The notes under the pieces: model-generated
The model's input: only the letters and a program-made list of their open reading frames with translations
The model's database searches: none
Told to the model about the DNA's origin: nothing
Origin: a virus
Length of the DNA stretch: 64,000 bases
Virus record (IMG/VR): IMGVR_UViG_3300030117_007605
Coordinates: 2,677 to 66,676 of that record
Direction: 5' to 3' (one strand)
Program-made: the position numbers and the translations under genes
Shown: positions 7,066-14,010 of the stretch, in pieces
How positions within the stretch are numbered: the stretch's first letter is position 1
How the letters are laid out: each line of letters opens with the position of its first letter

Positions 7066-7505
7066 AACTTGCCAACAAATCTAGCAATCTGTTGCACAAA
7101 CGGTAGAAGAGTAATTGCCATTAAGGTGTTCACGCCAGTGTGAATAAGCGCAATCTGCCTTGTGGCACCTGTGGGCATACCGTCTGACACAAAGAAACCA
7201 GCAAGCCAGATAGTTCCAGTTGTTCCAATGTTGGCTCCAAGCACCGCTGCAATAGCAGAAGGCATGGGAAGCACACCTGTGGATACAAGAGCCACAATGG
7301 TGGTTGTGCTTAGAGAACTGGATTGCCAGAGAATGGTGCAGACAATGCCACCAACGAAAGCCCACAAGGGGTTGGAGACAAACGATTGTAGATACTCTGG
7401 ATTGCCGAGACTTTTGACACCGCCAGCAAAAGTCTTCAAGCCAAGATAAAAAATAACTAAACCGACGATGATTTTGAAATAAGGATTATTAATAAGTGTT
7501 TCCAT
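7062..7505 (-). CDS. half-size Na/phosphate cotransporter (PF02690-type)
   Basis: The 147 residues form four or five membrane helices. The family signature is clear: W60-QSSS-LSTT (Gln61 to Ser64) and G90-ANIGTT, followed by QIALIHTGVN, which matches the A-H-x2-F-N helix of the family. NptA-type carriers move phosphate with sodium and normally hold two inverted repeats with two QSSS motifs; here only one repeat is present, so a working carrier would need a dimer. The start ATG has a motif-like ATACTTAT upstream and no clear Shine-Dalgarno sequence. The likely role is extra phosphate uptake during infection. Confidence 0.85.
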   Translation of the reverse strand: METLINNPYFKIIVGLVIFYLGLKTFAGGVKSLGNPEYLQSFVSNPLWAFVGGIVCTILWQSSSLSTTTIVALVSTGVLPMPSAIAAVLGANIGTTGTIWLAGFFVSDGMPTGATRQIALIHTGVNTLMAITLLPFVQQIARFVGKF

Positions 7506-7546
7506 AATGACATAAGTATGTCTGCCAAAACCAATAGAATGTTACA

Positions 7547-9619
7547 TTATTGCAACACGATTGTCTTACCCTTTGCTGATAGCGATTTAATAATAGGTGA
7601 TAATTTATTTTTGCTTGACTGCATAAAAACTTCGACTTGCAAAAATCTACCCTTTACGCCTTTAAGTTTATAAGGAAACTTGTTAGGTGGGAAAGGACCA
7701 ACCTTTTTTGACCACGGTGCAGTATCCATTAGTTTTAAACTATCGGCTACTCTATAGCGGAGATCAATAAAAGAATCTTCTGGTAAAATAAAGTCAACAT
7801 CAATCTGTTCCCACTCGGTGGTGGATTTAGTCTCTGCGACAGTGCCACTCCAACCTCCATAGCCGAATGTATGCTGGAAGTCGCCCTTGGGTGCTGTGTA
7901 GTTATGCAGAGTGTAGCCTGTCATATCTGAATAGGTATAAGGACCAGACCCAACAGGGTATTCACCTACGACAGAATTAGTTTTTGGGTTGACCTTCGTG
8001 GCTGTTGCTTTTTGTTGGTTCACAGCCCAAACATAACCATCGTAATCGACTGCAATGCCCACAGGGTATCTACCGCTGCCTAATGAGATGTGCTGCATCA
8101 CAGTAAGAGTAATAACATTTATTTTTGCAACTGAGGATGTTGTATCAAGAGCAACATAAACATGTCCGTCGTTAGAGGTTGCGATACCACGACTTCTCTG
8201 ATTGTGTTTAACAATAGACCATTGTTTTGTTATAGGGTCATAGCGAGAAGATGAAGTCGTTGTGTCTGCCACCCAAATGCGACCAAACATATCTACATTA
8301 ATACCGTAAGGTGAACCACCACCCTTTCCTACATTCTGAACGGACTTTGTTTTAGGGTCAACTCGTAGAAGAGCAGAGCAGCCACGACCAGCGATCCAAA
8401 TAATGCCTTTTTGGTCGATAACAAGCCCGTAAGGGTTGCAGCCAATGTTTATTTGGTCTACTGACTGTCCAGCATTTGGTTCAAGTCTGCGGAGTCGTTT
8501 ACTATTCCAGAAGCCTATCCAAGCATGGTTGTCTTTATCTACACCAGCAGCACGAGCCACAGTTTTACCATCTGGGTTTACAATAAACTGAATACACTCG
8601 TCATTAGAAACAACGCTCTTGCCAGAGGAGGTATCAATAGAACCATTTCCGTTCTTATCTACACAATCTTTTTTATTTACTCTTATCTTCGCAACTGAAC
8701 CATCACCTCGACAACCTACCCAACAGTCACCATTGAGGTCCACAGAAGTGCGAGAAGGGTTAGAACAAACCTTATAACGACCTTCCTCTTTCCCAGTTTT
8801 AGTGTCTAGTTTTGAGACAGTACTTTCGGAGGAGTTTGCAATCCAGATGTGGTTAAGATTACTAGAAGTTTTGCCGATATCTAACTCTATGTAACCATTA
8901 GCATTTATTTTAAGACCCTTTTTGTTACCGACATCAAAAGGCACACCAAAGTCCGGTCCTATTTTTTGTTTGACACAAGAAAGATCGCAAGTCCCACAAG
9001 AAGAGAGGACACCCTCATCGATGAGTCCATTACAGTTATTATCTTTACTATCGCAGAATTCAGGCTCAGGTAGTTTTTCACCAGTACACATTCCCCAATA
9101 ACCGGATTTACAGATTTGCACGCCAGCTTGGCAAATGCCTTTGCCTATCCACTGTGGTTGACCTGAATAGCAGTTTGCTGCATTTGACTTACAAGGACAG
9201 CCTTCCCAGTTTTGTTTTGAGCAGTCGGGGCAGATGGAGGCAAAGTTTGGGTTGTTATCGTCGCAGTCTCCACCTTTGATACAGCCGAGCCCATAACCAT
9301 CACCATCATTGTCGATGCAGGTTTTCACAGGGGTAGTGTCGGGTTTAACCGTATCGGGTGCAGGGACAGTATCGGTTGTATCGATACCGGTATCGGATGT
9401 TGTATCAGGAGTTATATCAGGTTTAGACGCGGTGTCCTCTACAAGAGTCGTTGTGTCTGGTAGGGGAACAGTATCTTCAACAATGTCTTTTAGGTCGGGT
9501 ATAACATCTGAATTTGGGGTACCAAGCCCAGCATCAACAAGTGTGATTGCCTTATAGGTCGGCGCTTTGGAGCAGCCACCAAGGATTAGTAAAATAAATA
9601 ATAGTTTTCGCATAGTCAT
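7547..9619 (-). CDS. large lipoprotein: Asp/Thr linker, MopE-like motifs, beta-propeller
   Basis: The 690-residue protein has a lipobox (ILGGC) and then a linker of repeated PDT/TDT units (about 25-95). Next come two MopE-type Cys/Asp motifs: DNDGDGYGLGC with GGDCDDNNP, and CDSKDNNCNGLIDEG. Then follows a six- or seven-bladed propeller of the Vgb/NHL kind (about 240-560), with recurring WIA, WVA and GYVWAV strands. A jelly-roll-like end of about 120 residues closes the chain. It should be displayed on the outer membrane. The combination is a hallmark of Myxococcota/Bradymonadota surface proteins. Possible roles are superinfection exclusion or surface remodelling; neither is shown. ATG 9613 is an alternative start. 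Confidence 0.8.
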   Translation of the reverse strand: MTMRKLLFILLILGGCSKAPTYKAITLVDAGLGTPNSDVIPDLKDIVEDTVPLPDTTTLVEDTASKPDITPDTTSDTGIDTTDTVPAPDTVKPDTTPVKTCIDNDGDGYGLGCIKGGDCDDNNPNFASICPDCSKQNWEGCPCKSNAANCYSGQPQWIGKGICQAGVQICKSGYWGMCTGEKLPEPEFCDSKDNNCNGLIDEGVLSSCGTCDLSCVKQKIGPDFGVPFDVGNKKGLKINANGYIELDIGKTSSNLNHIWIANSSESTVSKLDTKTGKEEGRYKVCSNPSRTSVDLNGDCWVGCRGDGSVAKIRVNKKDCVDKNGNGSIDTSSGKSVVSNDECIQFIVNPDGKTVARAAGVDKDNHAWIGFWNSKRLRRLEPNAGQSVDQINIGCNPYGLVIDQKGIIWIAGRGCSALLRVDPKTKSVQNVGKGGGSPYGINVDMFGRIWVADTTTSSSRYDPITKQWSIVKHNQRSRGIATSNDGHVYVALDTTSSVAKINVITLTVMQHISLGSGRYPVGIAVDYDGYVWAVNQQKATATKVNPKTNSVVGEYPVGSGPYTYSDMTGYTLHNYTAPKGDFQHTFGYGGWSGTVAETKSTTEWEQIDVDFILPEDSFIDLRYRVADSLKLMDTAPWSKKVGPFPPNKFPYKLKGVKGRFLQVEVFMQSSKNKLSPIIKSLSAKGKTIVLQ

Positions 9620-9625
9620 ACCTCT

Positions 9626-9631
9626 AGTATA
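9626..9631 (-). promoter_or_regulatory. -10-like TATACT six bases before an ATG
   Basis: On the minus strand TATACT is followed by AGAGGT and ATG 9619. AGAGG can also act as a Shine-Dalgarno sequence for ATG 9613, and a second TATAAT lies further upstream at about 9636-9641, so this site is ambiguous. Confidence 0.3.
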
Positions 9632-9643
9632 ACCATTATAACA

Positions 9644-9997
9644 CTATTTCCAGAAAATTTGAATACCAACAAGCGTAAATGCTAATAGCGAGCTTACAAT
9701 ATTTTTTGGAGTAAGTGCTGATTCATTCATAAGGAACCAAGTTAAGAGTGGGAAACAGATATAGGACAGTCCAAAACTTAGTAGTCTTGATGCCCAGACA
9801 GTACCGAGTGCTTCATAGGACCATTTTGATCCCCACCAGAAAGTAAGTGATACTGGGAAAGACCAAATCAGAGCAGTTATAACTGGTTTATCTTTCCACC
9901 AATCCCAGACAAACTGAGAGTTGTTAAGAAACCAAGCAAATATCTGACCCAAGATAAGCATTAAAGAACCAACAAGGATAAGTGTTGTTTTTGACAT
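9644..9997 (-). CDS. four-helix integral membrane protein
   Basis: The 117-residue product has four hydrophobic helices (about 4-25, 38-55, 65-85 and 97-115), Trp-rich loops (FVWDWWKDKP, FWWGSKWS) and almost no soluble part. The size and helix count resemble SMR/DUF486-type small membrane proteins, but no signature residue fixes a family. The ATG overlaps the stop of the upstream basic-protein gene (TAATG on the minus strand), so the two are coupled. Confidence 0.6.
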   Translation of the reverse strand: MSKTTLILVGSLMLILGQIFAWFLNNSQFVWDWWKDKPVITALIWSFPVSLTFWWGSKWSYEALGTVWASRLLSFGLSYICFPLLTWFLMNESALTPKNIVSSLLAFTLVGIQIFWK

Positions 9998-10344
9998 TAT
10001 TTTTTCTTATTTAATCGCTTTGTTTTTTCTTTTGAAGCTTCTTTTCTCTTTGTAGCATAATCAAATGCTTTTTTCAAGCGTTTTTTCGTATCTGGATTTT
10101 TAGCATTTTGGTAGGCAGCACGGACTCTTTGATGAATCAGATTAATAATCTGAGATTGTCTTTTGTGTGCCTTATCTTTAAAACTTTTTTTAGCTAAGGT
10201 TTTTTTAATATCTGTGACAGTTTTAAATTTCACAGACACAGTGTCTTTAGGATTTTCATCTGTGTATAAACGCCTGCCAGACCCTTTTGGTTTTTTACCA
10301 GTTCCTACTTTGGGGTCTTTTCTTTCCACAATAATACGAATCAT
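9997..10344 (-). CDS. small, strongly basic conserved phage protein
   Basis: This 115-residue protein opens MIRIIVERKDPKVGTG and continues KKPKGSGRRLYTDENPKDTV. I have an impression of this motif from proteins of uncultured marine phages, possibly a DUF6321-like family, but cannot confirm it. The whole chain is Lys/Arg-rich, especially the tail KEASKEKTKRLNKKK, which suggests nucleic-acid binding, perhaps condensing DNA in the head. The start codon abuts a CTAnTTAT motif on the minus strand and has no Shine-Dalgarno sequence. Confidence 0.65.
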   Translation of the reverse strand: MIRIIVERKDPKVGTGKKPKGSGRRLYTDENPKDTVSVKFKTVTDIKKTLAKKSFKDKAHKRQSQIINLIHQRVRAAYQNAKNPDTKKRLKKAFDYATKRKEASKEKTKRLNKKK

Positions 10345-10355
10345 ATAATAAGTAG
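10343..10355 (-). promoter_or_regulatory. CTAnTTAT motif abutting a start codon, copy 7 (minus strand)
   Basis: Read on the minus strand this is CTACTTATTATAT, identical over 13 bases to the copies before 1133 and at 3123. As at 3123 the motif's last AT is part of the ATG (10344-10342). Identity of motif and of geometry on the opposite strand argues that orientation toward the gene matters. Confidence 0.45.
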
Positions 10356-10356
10356 T

Positions 10357-10596
10357 TCAAGAATTTGCTCTTTCATCCCAACAGGTAGGGCATACTAAAG
10401 CTTTTGTTTCCCCTTCTGCGACAACCATCCATTTCATTGCCATTTCCCGACTCTTCTTATTAAAATCTTTATTACATAAAGAACAATTGTCAGGTAAGAA
10501 GATATTACTTATTTTATTTTGTAGTTCTTTCTCAGCTTGTTTCTCATCTTTTAATGTTTTCTTTCTTTTAATCTTTCTTTTCAAGTTATTACTCAT
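10357..10596 (-). CDS. small zinc-finger-like protein
   Basis: The 79-residue product has a basic N-terminal half (LKRKIKRKKTLKDEKQAEKE) and then two Cys pairs, C-x2-C in NCSLCNK and C-x2-C in VCPTCWDE, about 32 residues apart, so it probably folds around one zinc ion. It may bind nucleic acid. It lies 12 bases upstream of the basic-protein gene on the same strand; the shared direction suggests a unit, although that gene has its own upstream motif. Confidence 0.6.
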   Translation of the reverse strand: MSNNLKRKIKRKKTLKDEKQAEKELQNKISNIFLPDNCSLCNKDFNKKSREMAMKWMVVAEGETKALVCPTCWDERANS

Positions 10597-10631
10597 AAAT
10601 TAATCGTAACATAATTTATAGTCAGTGTTAA

Positions 10632-10644
10632 CTATTTATTTTTA
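10632..10644 (+). promoter_or_regulatory. CTAnTTAT motif with separate Shine-Dalgarno, copy 8
   Basis: CTATTTATTTTTA lies 28 bases (from its C) before ATG 10660, with GAGG in between. The preceding AA gives AACTATTTATTTT, repeated exactly at 13546-13558. Confidence 0.4.
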
Positions 10645-10659
10645 GTTGAGGAATTAATA

Positions 10660-11112
10660 ATGAAATTAAGAGTAGTCATCAAAGAGGCAGTTGCACCAGA
10701 GGAAATAAGTGCTAGAAAACAGACTGCGATTCAAAATATAAACAATGAGTTGCGTGGCATAGACTTAGACACACTTGATTTACAGCAGTTGCAGGCTATT
10801 CTATCCTCAATTCAAGTTGCTAAAGGTGATCAGCCAGCAGAAAACCTTGCTTCCCTTGAAGAAAAAAAGAAAAAAGACGCAGTTTCAAAAAAAATCAGTA
10901 CATTAAGAGACGAAGGCAAACCACAAAACCAAGCAGTTGCTATTGCTCTTGATATGGAAAGGCGTGGTAAACTGAAAGAAGAAGAGGGTGATTGGTTTGA
11001 CCGTCTAATCAAATGGCTAACTGGAACAAAGGCAGGCAATACAGTTTTGGATACAGCGAATAGACGTCGCGGTGAAAATCAAGTTTCTTCGGCATATAAA
11101 GGAAAAAAATGA
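10660..11112 (+). CDS. small phage protein with QAVAIAL motif
   Basis: The 150-residue protein begins MKLRVVIKEAVAPEE, in which V-I-K-E could be another prohead-protease site, although the Trp of the typical leader is missing. Residues about 73-105 read KISTLRDEGKPQNQAVAIAL followed by DMERRGKL, a short helix pair found in many phage proteins and sometimes annotated in the DUF6496 group. A charged tail follows. Function is unknown. GAGG eight bases before the ATG supports the start, and its stop overlaps the kinase-like gene (ATGA), so the two should be made together. Confidence 0.65.
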   Translation: MKLRVVIKEAVAPEEISARKQTAIQNINNELRGIDLDTLDLQQLQAILSSIQVAKGDQPAENLASLEEKKKKDAVSKKISTLRDEGKPQNQAVAIALDMERRGKLKEEEGDWFDRLIKWLTGTKAGNTVLDTANRRRGENQVSSAYKGKK

Positions 11113-12053
11113 AATTATTACTTGAAAATTGGCGCAAATTTGTCAATGAGCAGGTCGATGCGACTGTTCCAGCCAAACCAGGCGCTAAAAAAGCCTTTCA
11201 CGATGCTGAAACAACTAAATTGGGTCAGAAAAAAGAAGATGCCCCACAAAAATTAGAGCCTATTGAACTTAATACGGCGATCCAAAAAGAAAATGCAAAG
11301 CAAATTTTTCTATATTACTTGGATGAAAAGAATGTCAGAGATATTTTTCAACTAGGATCTCTACCAAAAGATGGGCAGTTTAATAAAATGTTTGAAGAAC
11401 CTGCTAAGGTTAAGAGATTTATTGATCACATGGTTGCAGCAAATGACATTTTAGGTAAAAATAAGATTATAAAGTTTTTAGGAGCAGGTTCATTTGGCTT
11501 TGTAGTGTTGTTGGACAACAATCACGCTCTTAAAATTTACAGTGGATCGTTTGATCCGCTTGGAACTGACGATGTGATTGATCCAGATGCTAAAACTGAT
11601 AGAGAAAGATACCAAAAATCTCAAGAAAAAGCATTTGGTGGTAAAGGTGATATTGCAGACTTGCACATTTATGATGAAGGTGAGCTAAAATTACCTACTG
11701 ATCGCACTTGGTATTACGCTGAAATGCCTGAATTAATAAAACTTAGCTCACATATGCGCTTCGTACATAAAGACAAGGATATGGCGAAGGTTACAACCGA
11801 CTTAGACACGGAAATTGCTAAACTAAAATACATAGCAAAGGATGATGTTAACAATAAAACTGAAAGTAACATCGATGATGTTATAAAAGACCACGATATA
11901 ATCATTATGGACAAGGTATTTGCAGCAAATCTTTTAAATCAGCTAAGAAACATGTTAAAAACAAAGTCTTTTGAGCAAATTGAAGACGTTAGAGGGGCTA
12001 ATATTGGAATTATGCGAGGCAAAGAGCAAATTCCAGTGATTTTTGATTACTAA
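11109..12053 (+). CDS. leader-tagged protein kinase-like protein, predicted head cargo
   Basis: The 314-residue protein starts MKLLLENWRKFVNE, the clearest example of the leader, ending in V-N-E. After a charged linker comes a protein-kinase-type core: glycine loop GAGSFG (125-130), ATP-binding Lys142 in HALKIY, a hinge-like YYAEMPEL (202-209), a catalytic loop D293-V-R-G-A-N298 with the canonical Asp-to-Asn spacing, and the metal-binding Asp313 in VIFDY. The chain ends one residue later, so the activation loop and lower C-lobe are absent. I infer a compact kinase or pseudo-kinase delivered to the host. AAGGA precedes the ATG; the next gene overlaps by one base. Confidence 0.8.
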   Translation: MKLLLENWRKFVNEQVDATVPAKPGAKKAFHDAETTKLGQKKEDAPQKLEPIELNTAIQKENAKQIFLYYLDEKNVRDIFQLGSLPKDGQFNKMFEEPAKVKRFIDHMVAANDILGKNKIIKFLGAGSFGFVVLLDNNHALKIYSGSFDPLGTDDVIDPDAKTDRERYQKSQEKAFGGKGDIADLHIYDEGELKLPTDRTWYYAEMPELIKLSSHMRFVHKDKDMAKVTTDLDTEIAKLKYIAKDDVNNKTESNIDDVIKDHDIIIMDKVFAANLLNQLRNMLKTKSFEQIEDVRGANIGIMRGKEQIPVIFDY

Positions 12054-12286
12054 TGAAGAAAATATTAGCATTTTTAACAATTTTAATGATTTCGGTGCCA
12101 GTTTTTGGAAAATCTAGGGCAAAATTCTATGATTTTAGCGATCAACTCATTGATGGCACGATAAAAAAGCCTTCCACGATTTATATGGAGTCTAGGACTC
12201 GTGCAAAGTTTGCAAAATTGCTTAAATTAAAGAAATCTTTCATTCCAAGACTGCTTATGACTGGTAGAGAGTCACTTTTAAAGTAA
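12053..12286 (+). CDS. small exported protein
   Basis: The ATG shares a base with the stop of the kinase-like gene (TAATG). The 77-residue product has a typical signal peptide (about 1-19, ending SVPVFG) and a short basic mature part, YDFSDQLIDGTIKKPSTIYM followed by RTRAKFAKLLKLKKSF. Such short periplasmic proteins are reminiscent of envelope proteins of deltaproteobacteria, but I cannot name a family. Coupling to the kinase-like gene may be accidental. Confidence 0.6.
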   Translation: MKKILAFLTILMISVPVFGKSRAKFYDFSDQLIDGTIKKPSTIYMESRTRAKFAKLLKLKKSFIPRLLMTGRESLLK

Positions 12287-12293
12287 TATATTG

Positions 12294-12590
12294 TTAGTGG
12301 ACTGTCAAACTGACATATTTTGATAAATGATCTTCAATTTCAGCACTATTATCGATTCTATCCTTTACCTCTTGCATTATTTCTAAGCATTCGGCTGAAT
12401 TTAAGTCGTCATAATAAAAATCTAACACATCTGATAATAAATCAATCGTTGCAATTACATTATTTGTGTAAATGATTAGTGCATCAAAGATAGATTCATC
12501 TAAATATTGATTTTCGATTAACAACATTTTTGCTCTGTTGCGACATGACATCGCAATTTGCAAAATTTTCAGAACATCTTCAAGTTTCAT
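12294..12590 (-). CDS. small acidic helical protein
   Basis: I choose ATG 12590 over the upstream TTG (12626) because the latter lies inside the neighbouring gene's end. The 98-residue product begins MKLEDVLKILQIAMSCRNRA and is helical and acidic throughout, without membrane segments. No family is recognised. TATAAT lies seven bases before the ATG, within the inverted repeat GTAG-N6-CTAC, and there is no Shine-Dalgarno sequence. Confidence 0.5.
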   Translation of the reverse strand: MKLEDVLKILQIAMSCRNRAKMLLIENQYLDESIFDALIIYTNNVIATIDLLSDVLDFYYDDLNSAECLEIMQEVKDRIDNSAEIEDHLSKYVSLTVH

Positions 12591-12597
12591 AATGTAG

Positions 12598-12603
12598 ATT
12601 ATA
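12598..12603 (-). promoter_or_regulatory. -10-like TATAAT seven bases before an ATG
   Basis: Minus strand TATAAT-CTACATT-ATG (12590). The box sits inside GTAG-N6-CTAC, a possible operator. No Shine-Dalgarno sequence is present. Confidence 0.35.
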
Positions 12604-12813
12604 CTACTTTTTTGAAACTTTTTCAAATAATTCTAAAAATTGTTTGTTAGTTTTAATTTTTTTTGTTGTTTTAGAATTAAATTTGTAGGCTTGCTCAAAA
12701 TTCTGAAAGAAACGCATTCTATTGACCGTATTGTCTTTTTTTATGAAAGCACTACTACTTGTAGCCGCTAAAATTATCATACAAAAAGAAATAAGTATTA
12801 AAAAGTTTTTCAA
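12604..12813 (-). CDS. small exported protein with TTG start
   Basis: The start is TTG at 12813, justified by a strong GGAGGG seven bases upstream on the minus strand. The 69-residue product has a signal peptide (about 1-22; LILISFCMIILAATSSSAF) and a basic mature part of about 45 residues rich in Lys and Phe. No family is recognised. It diverges from the secreted protease gene, with only 27 bases between the two starts, so control may be shared. Confidence 0.55.
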   Translation of the reverse strand: MKNFLILISFCMIILAATSSSAFIKKDNTVNRMRFFQNFEQAYKFNSKTTKKIKTNKQFLELFEKVSKK

Positions 12814-12829
12814 AACTTAACCCTCCCAG

Positions 12830-12840
12830 GTAGTTATTTT
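12830..12840 (+). promoter_or_regulatory. degenerate TAGTTATTTT motif abutting a start codon, copy 9
   Basis: GTAGTTATTTT runs into ATG 12841 and resembles CTAGTTATTTGT before 5661; the first base is G rather than C. AGGTAG just upstream might also serve ribosome binding, so this copy is weaker. Confidence 0.25.
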
Positions 12841-13542
12841 ATGAAGAAAATTATTTTTATTCTAATTTTTCTATCCTTAACTAGTAGTTCAACCACCACA
12901 ATGTTGGAAAACCCTGTCTTTTTTCGTGGGACATTTTTAAAAATAGAAAAAAGTATAAAAATAAGAGTATGTAGCCCAAAAAATCACAATTTTTGTATAA
13001 TAAAAGAGTTCGATTCGACGGCATCGTCGTTTTTAGTAAAACATAGGAACGATAAATCTTATATTATGACATCTGCTCATGTGTGTGTGACAGATTTTGG
13101 TAAATTAAAATATTTGCCGGGATTTAAAGTATCTGAAGAATTCTATGGATTGACAGACGATATGAAAAGGCATGCTTATCATATAGAAACTGTAGATCAA
13201 TCAGCCGATCTATGCCTTGTTTCGACCAAAAGGTTCAAGGGGATGCCATTTAGAATAGCAAAGAACAATCCAAACAGAGGCGAAAAGATTTTTAATATCG
13301 CTGTACCTTTAGGGTTCTTTGAAGAAAAATTAATACCATTATTTGAAGGTTATTATATAGGACACATCCATGATCGAACTGTAGTGACGTTGCCTGCAAC
13401 TGGGGGTTCTTCTGGTTCGCCAGTTTTAAATCAGAGCGGAGCCGTACTTGGAGTAGTGAGTTCTGTGATGAAAAATTTTCACCATGTTGTTGTGTTGTCA
13501 ACTTTAGAACAAATAAAAAATATGATTAAAACTATAAAATAA
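12841..13542 (+). CDS. secreted trypsin-like serine protease
   Basis: The 233-residue protein has a signal peptide (about 1-18) and the catalytic triad of the chymotrypsin/HtrA fold: H80 in MTSAHVC, D123 in SADLCLV and S191 in GGSSGSPVLN. There is no PDZ domain. It should act in the periplasm or outside the cell. Paired Cys (44/52 and 82/125) fit disulphides. In a phage it may process surface proteins or defend the infected cell; the target is unknown. The nearby pacifastin-like lipoprotein (6448-7065) belongs to a family that inhibits enzymes of this fold. Confidence 0.85.
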   Translation: MKKIIFILIFLSLTSSSTTTMLENPVFFRGTFLKIEKSIKIRVCSPKNHNFCIIKEFDSTASSFLVKHRNDKSYIMTSAHVCVTDFGKLKYLPGFKVSEEFYGLTDDMKRHAYHIETVDQSADLCLVSTKRFKGMPFRIAKNNPNRGEKIFNIAVPLGFFEEKLIPLFEGYYIGHIHDRTVVTLPATGGSSGSPVLNQSGAVLGVVSSVMKNFHHVVVLSTLEQIKNMIKTIK

Positions 13543-13547
13543 TAAAC

Positions 13548-13558
13548 TATTTATTTTG
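13548..13558 (+). promoter_or_regulatory. CTAnTTAT motif, copy 10
   Basis: CTATTTATTTT lies 22 bases (from its C) before ATG 13570 and follows the protease stop by three bases. With the preceding AA it repeats the AACTATTTATTTT of 10630-10642. Confidence 0.4.
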
Positions 13559-13569
13559 GTTGTGTTATT

Positions 13570-14010
13570 ATGAACTCTGTGAAAGAAATCAAACATATAG
13601 ATGATAATCCGAATCAATCTTCAATGGCTGTCTTAATTGACCCTAAAGATAGAGTTTTAATATTAAGAAGACCAGATAATTTGAACCCTGAAAATTACCC
13701 TGGCATGTGGTGTATCCCTGGAGGGAAATCCCTTGTTGGTGAGAAGCCATTGAACAATGTAATTCGTGAAGTTTTGGAAGAAACTGGTATTGAACTTAAA
13801 CCGCATTCCACAAACTATTTATTAAATAAACAAGAAGGGGACAAAAACTATTTCTTTTTTATGTCTCGTGTGGATCAAGAGCCCAAAATAATGAATGTGC
13901 TAGATGAACACGAAGAATTTAAATGGATTAGAGCCGATGAGATTGGAAAATATAATATGATAAAAGATACCCATAGCATCATCAAACAAGCCCTGCGGAA
14001 AGGATTATAA
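13570..14010 (+). CDS. Nudix hydrolase
   Basis: The 146-residue protein has a perfect Nudix box: G52-x5-E58-x7-R66-E67-V-L-E70-E71-T-G73-I74. The general ADP-ribose/nucleotide-type fold is clear, with WCIPGGK before the box. Nudix enzymes split nucleoside diphosphates linked to another group using Mg; the substrate cannot be told. Its stop overlaps the ATG of the next gene, a nucleotidyltransferase polyprotein, so the two are coupled and may act on related nucleotides. Confidence 0.9.
   Translation: MNSVKEIKHIDDNPNQSSMAVLIDPKDRVLILRRPDNLNPENYPGMWCIPGGKSLVGEKPLNNVIREVLEETGIELKPHSTNYLLNKQEGDKNYFFFMSRVDQEPKIMNVLDEHEEFKWIRADEIGKYNMIKDTHSIIKQALRKGL

Noticed and set aside
9309-9557. Val/Ser-rich open frame on the plus strand
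   Set aside because: It mirrors the PDT-repeat linker of the minus-strand lipoprotein gene 7547-9619 and has no independent support.
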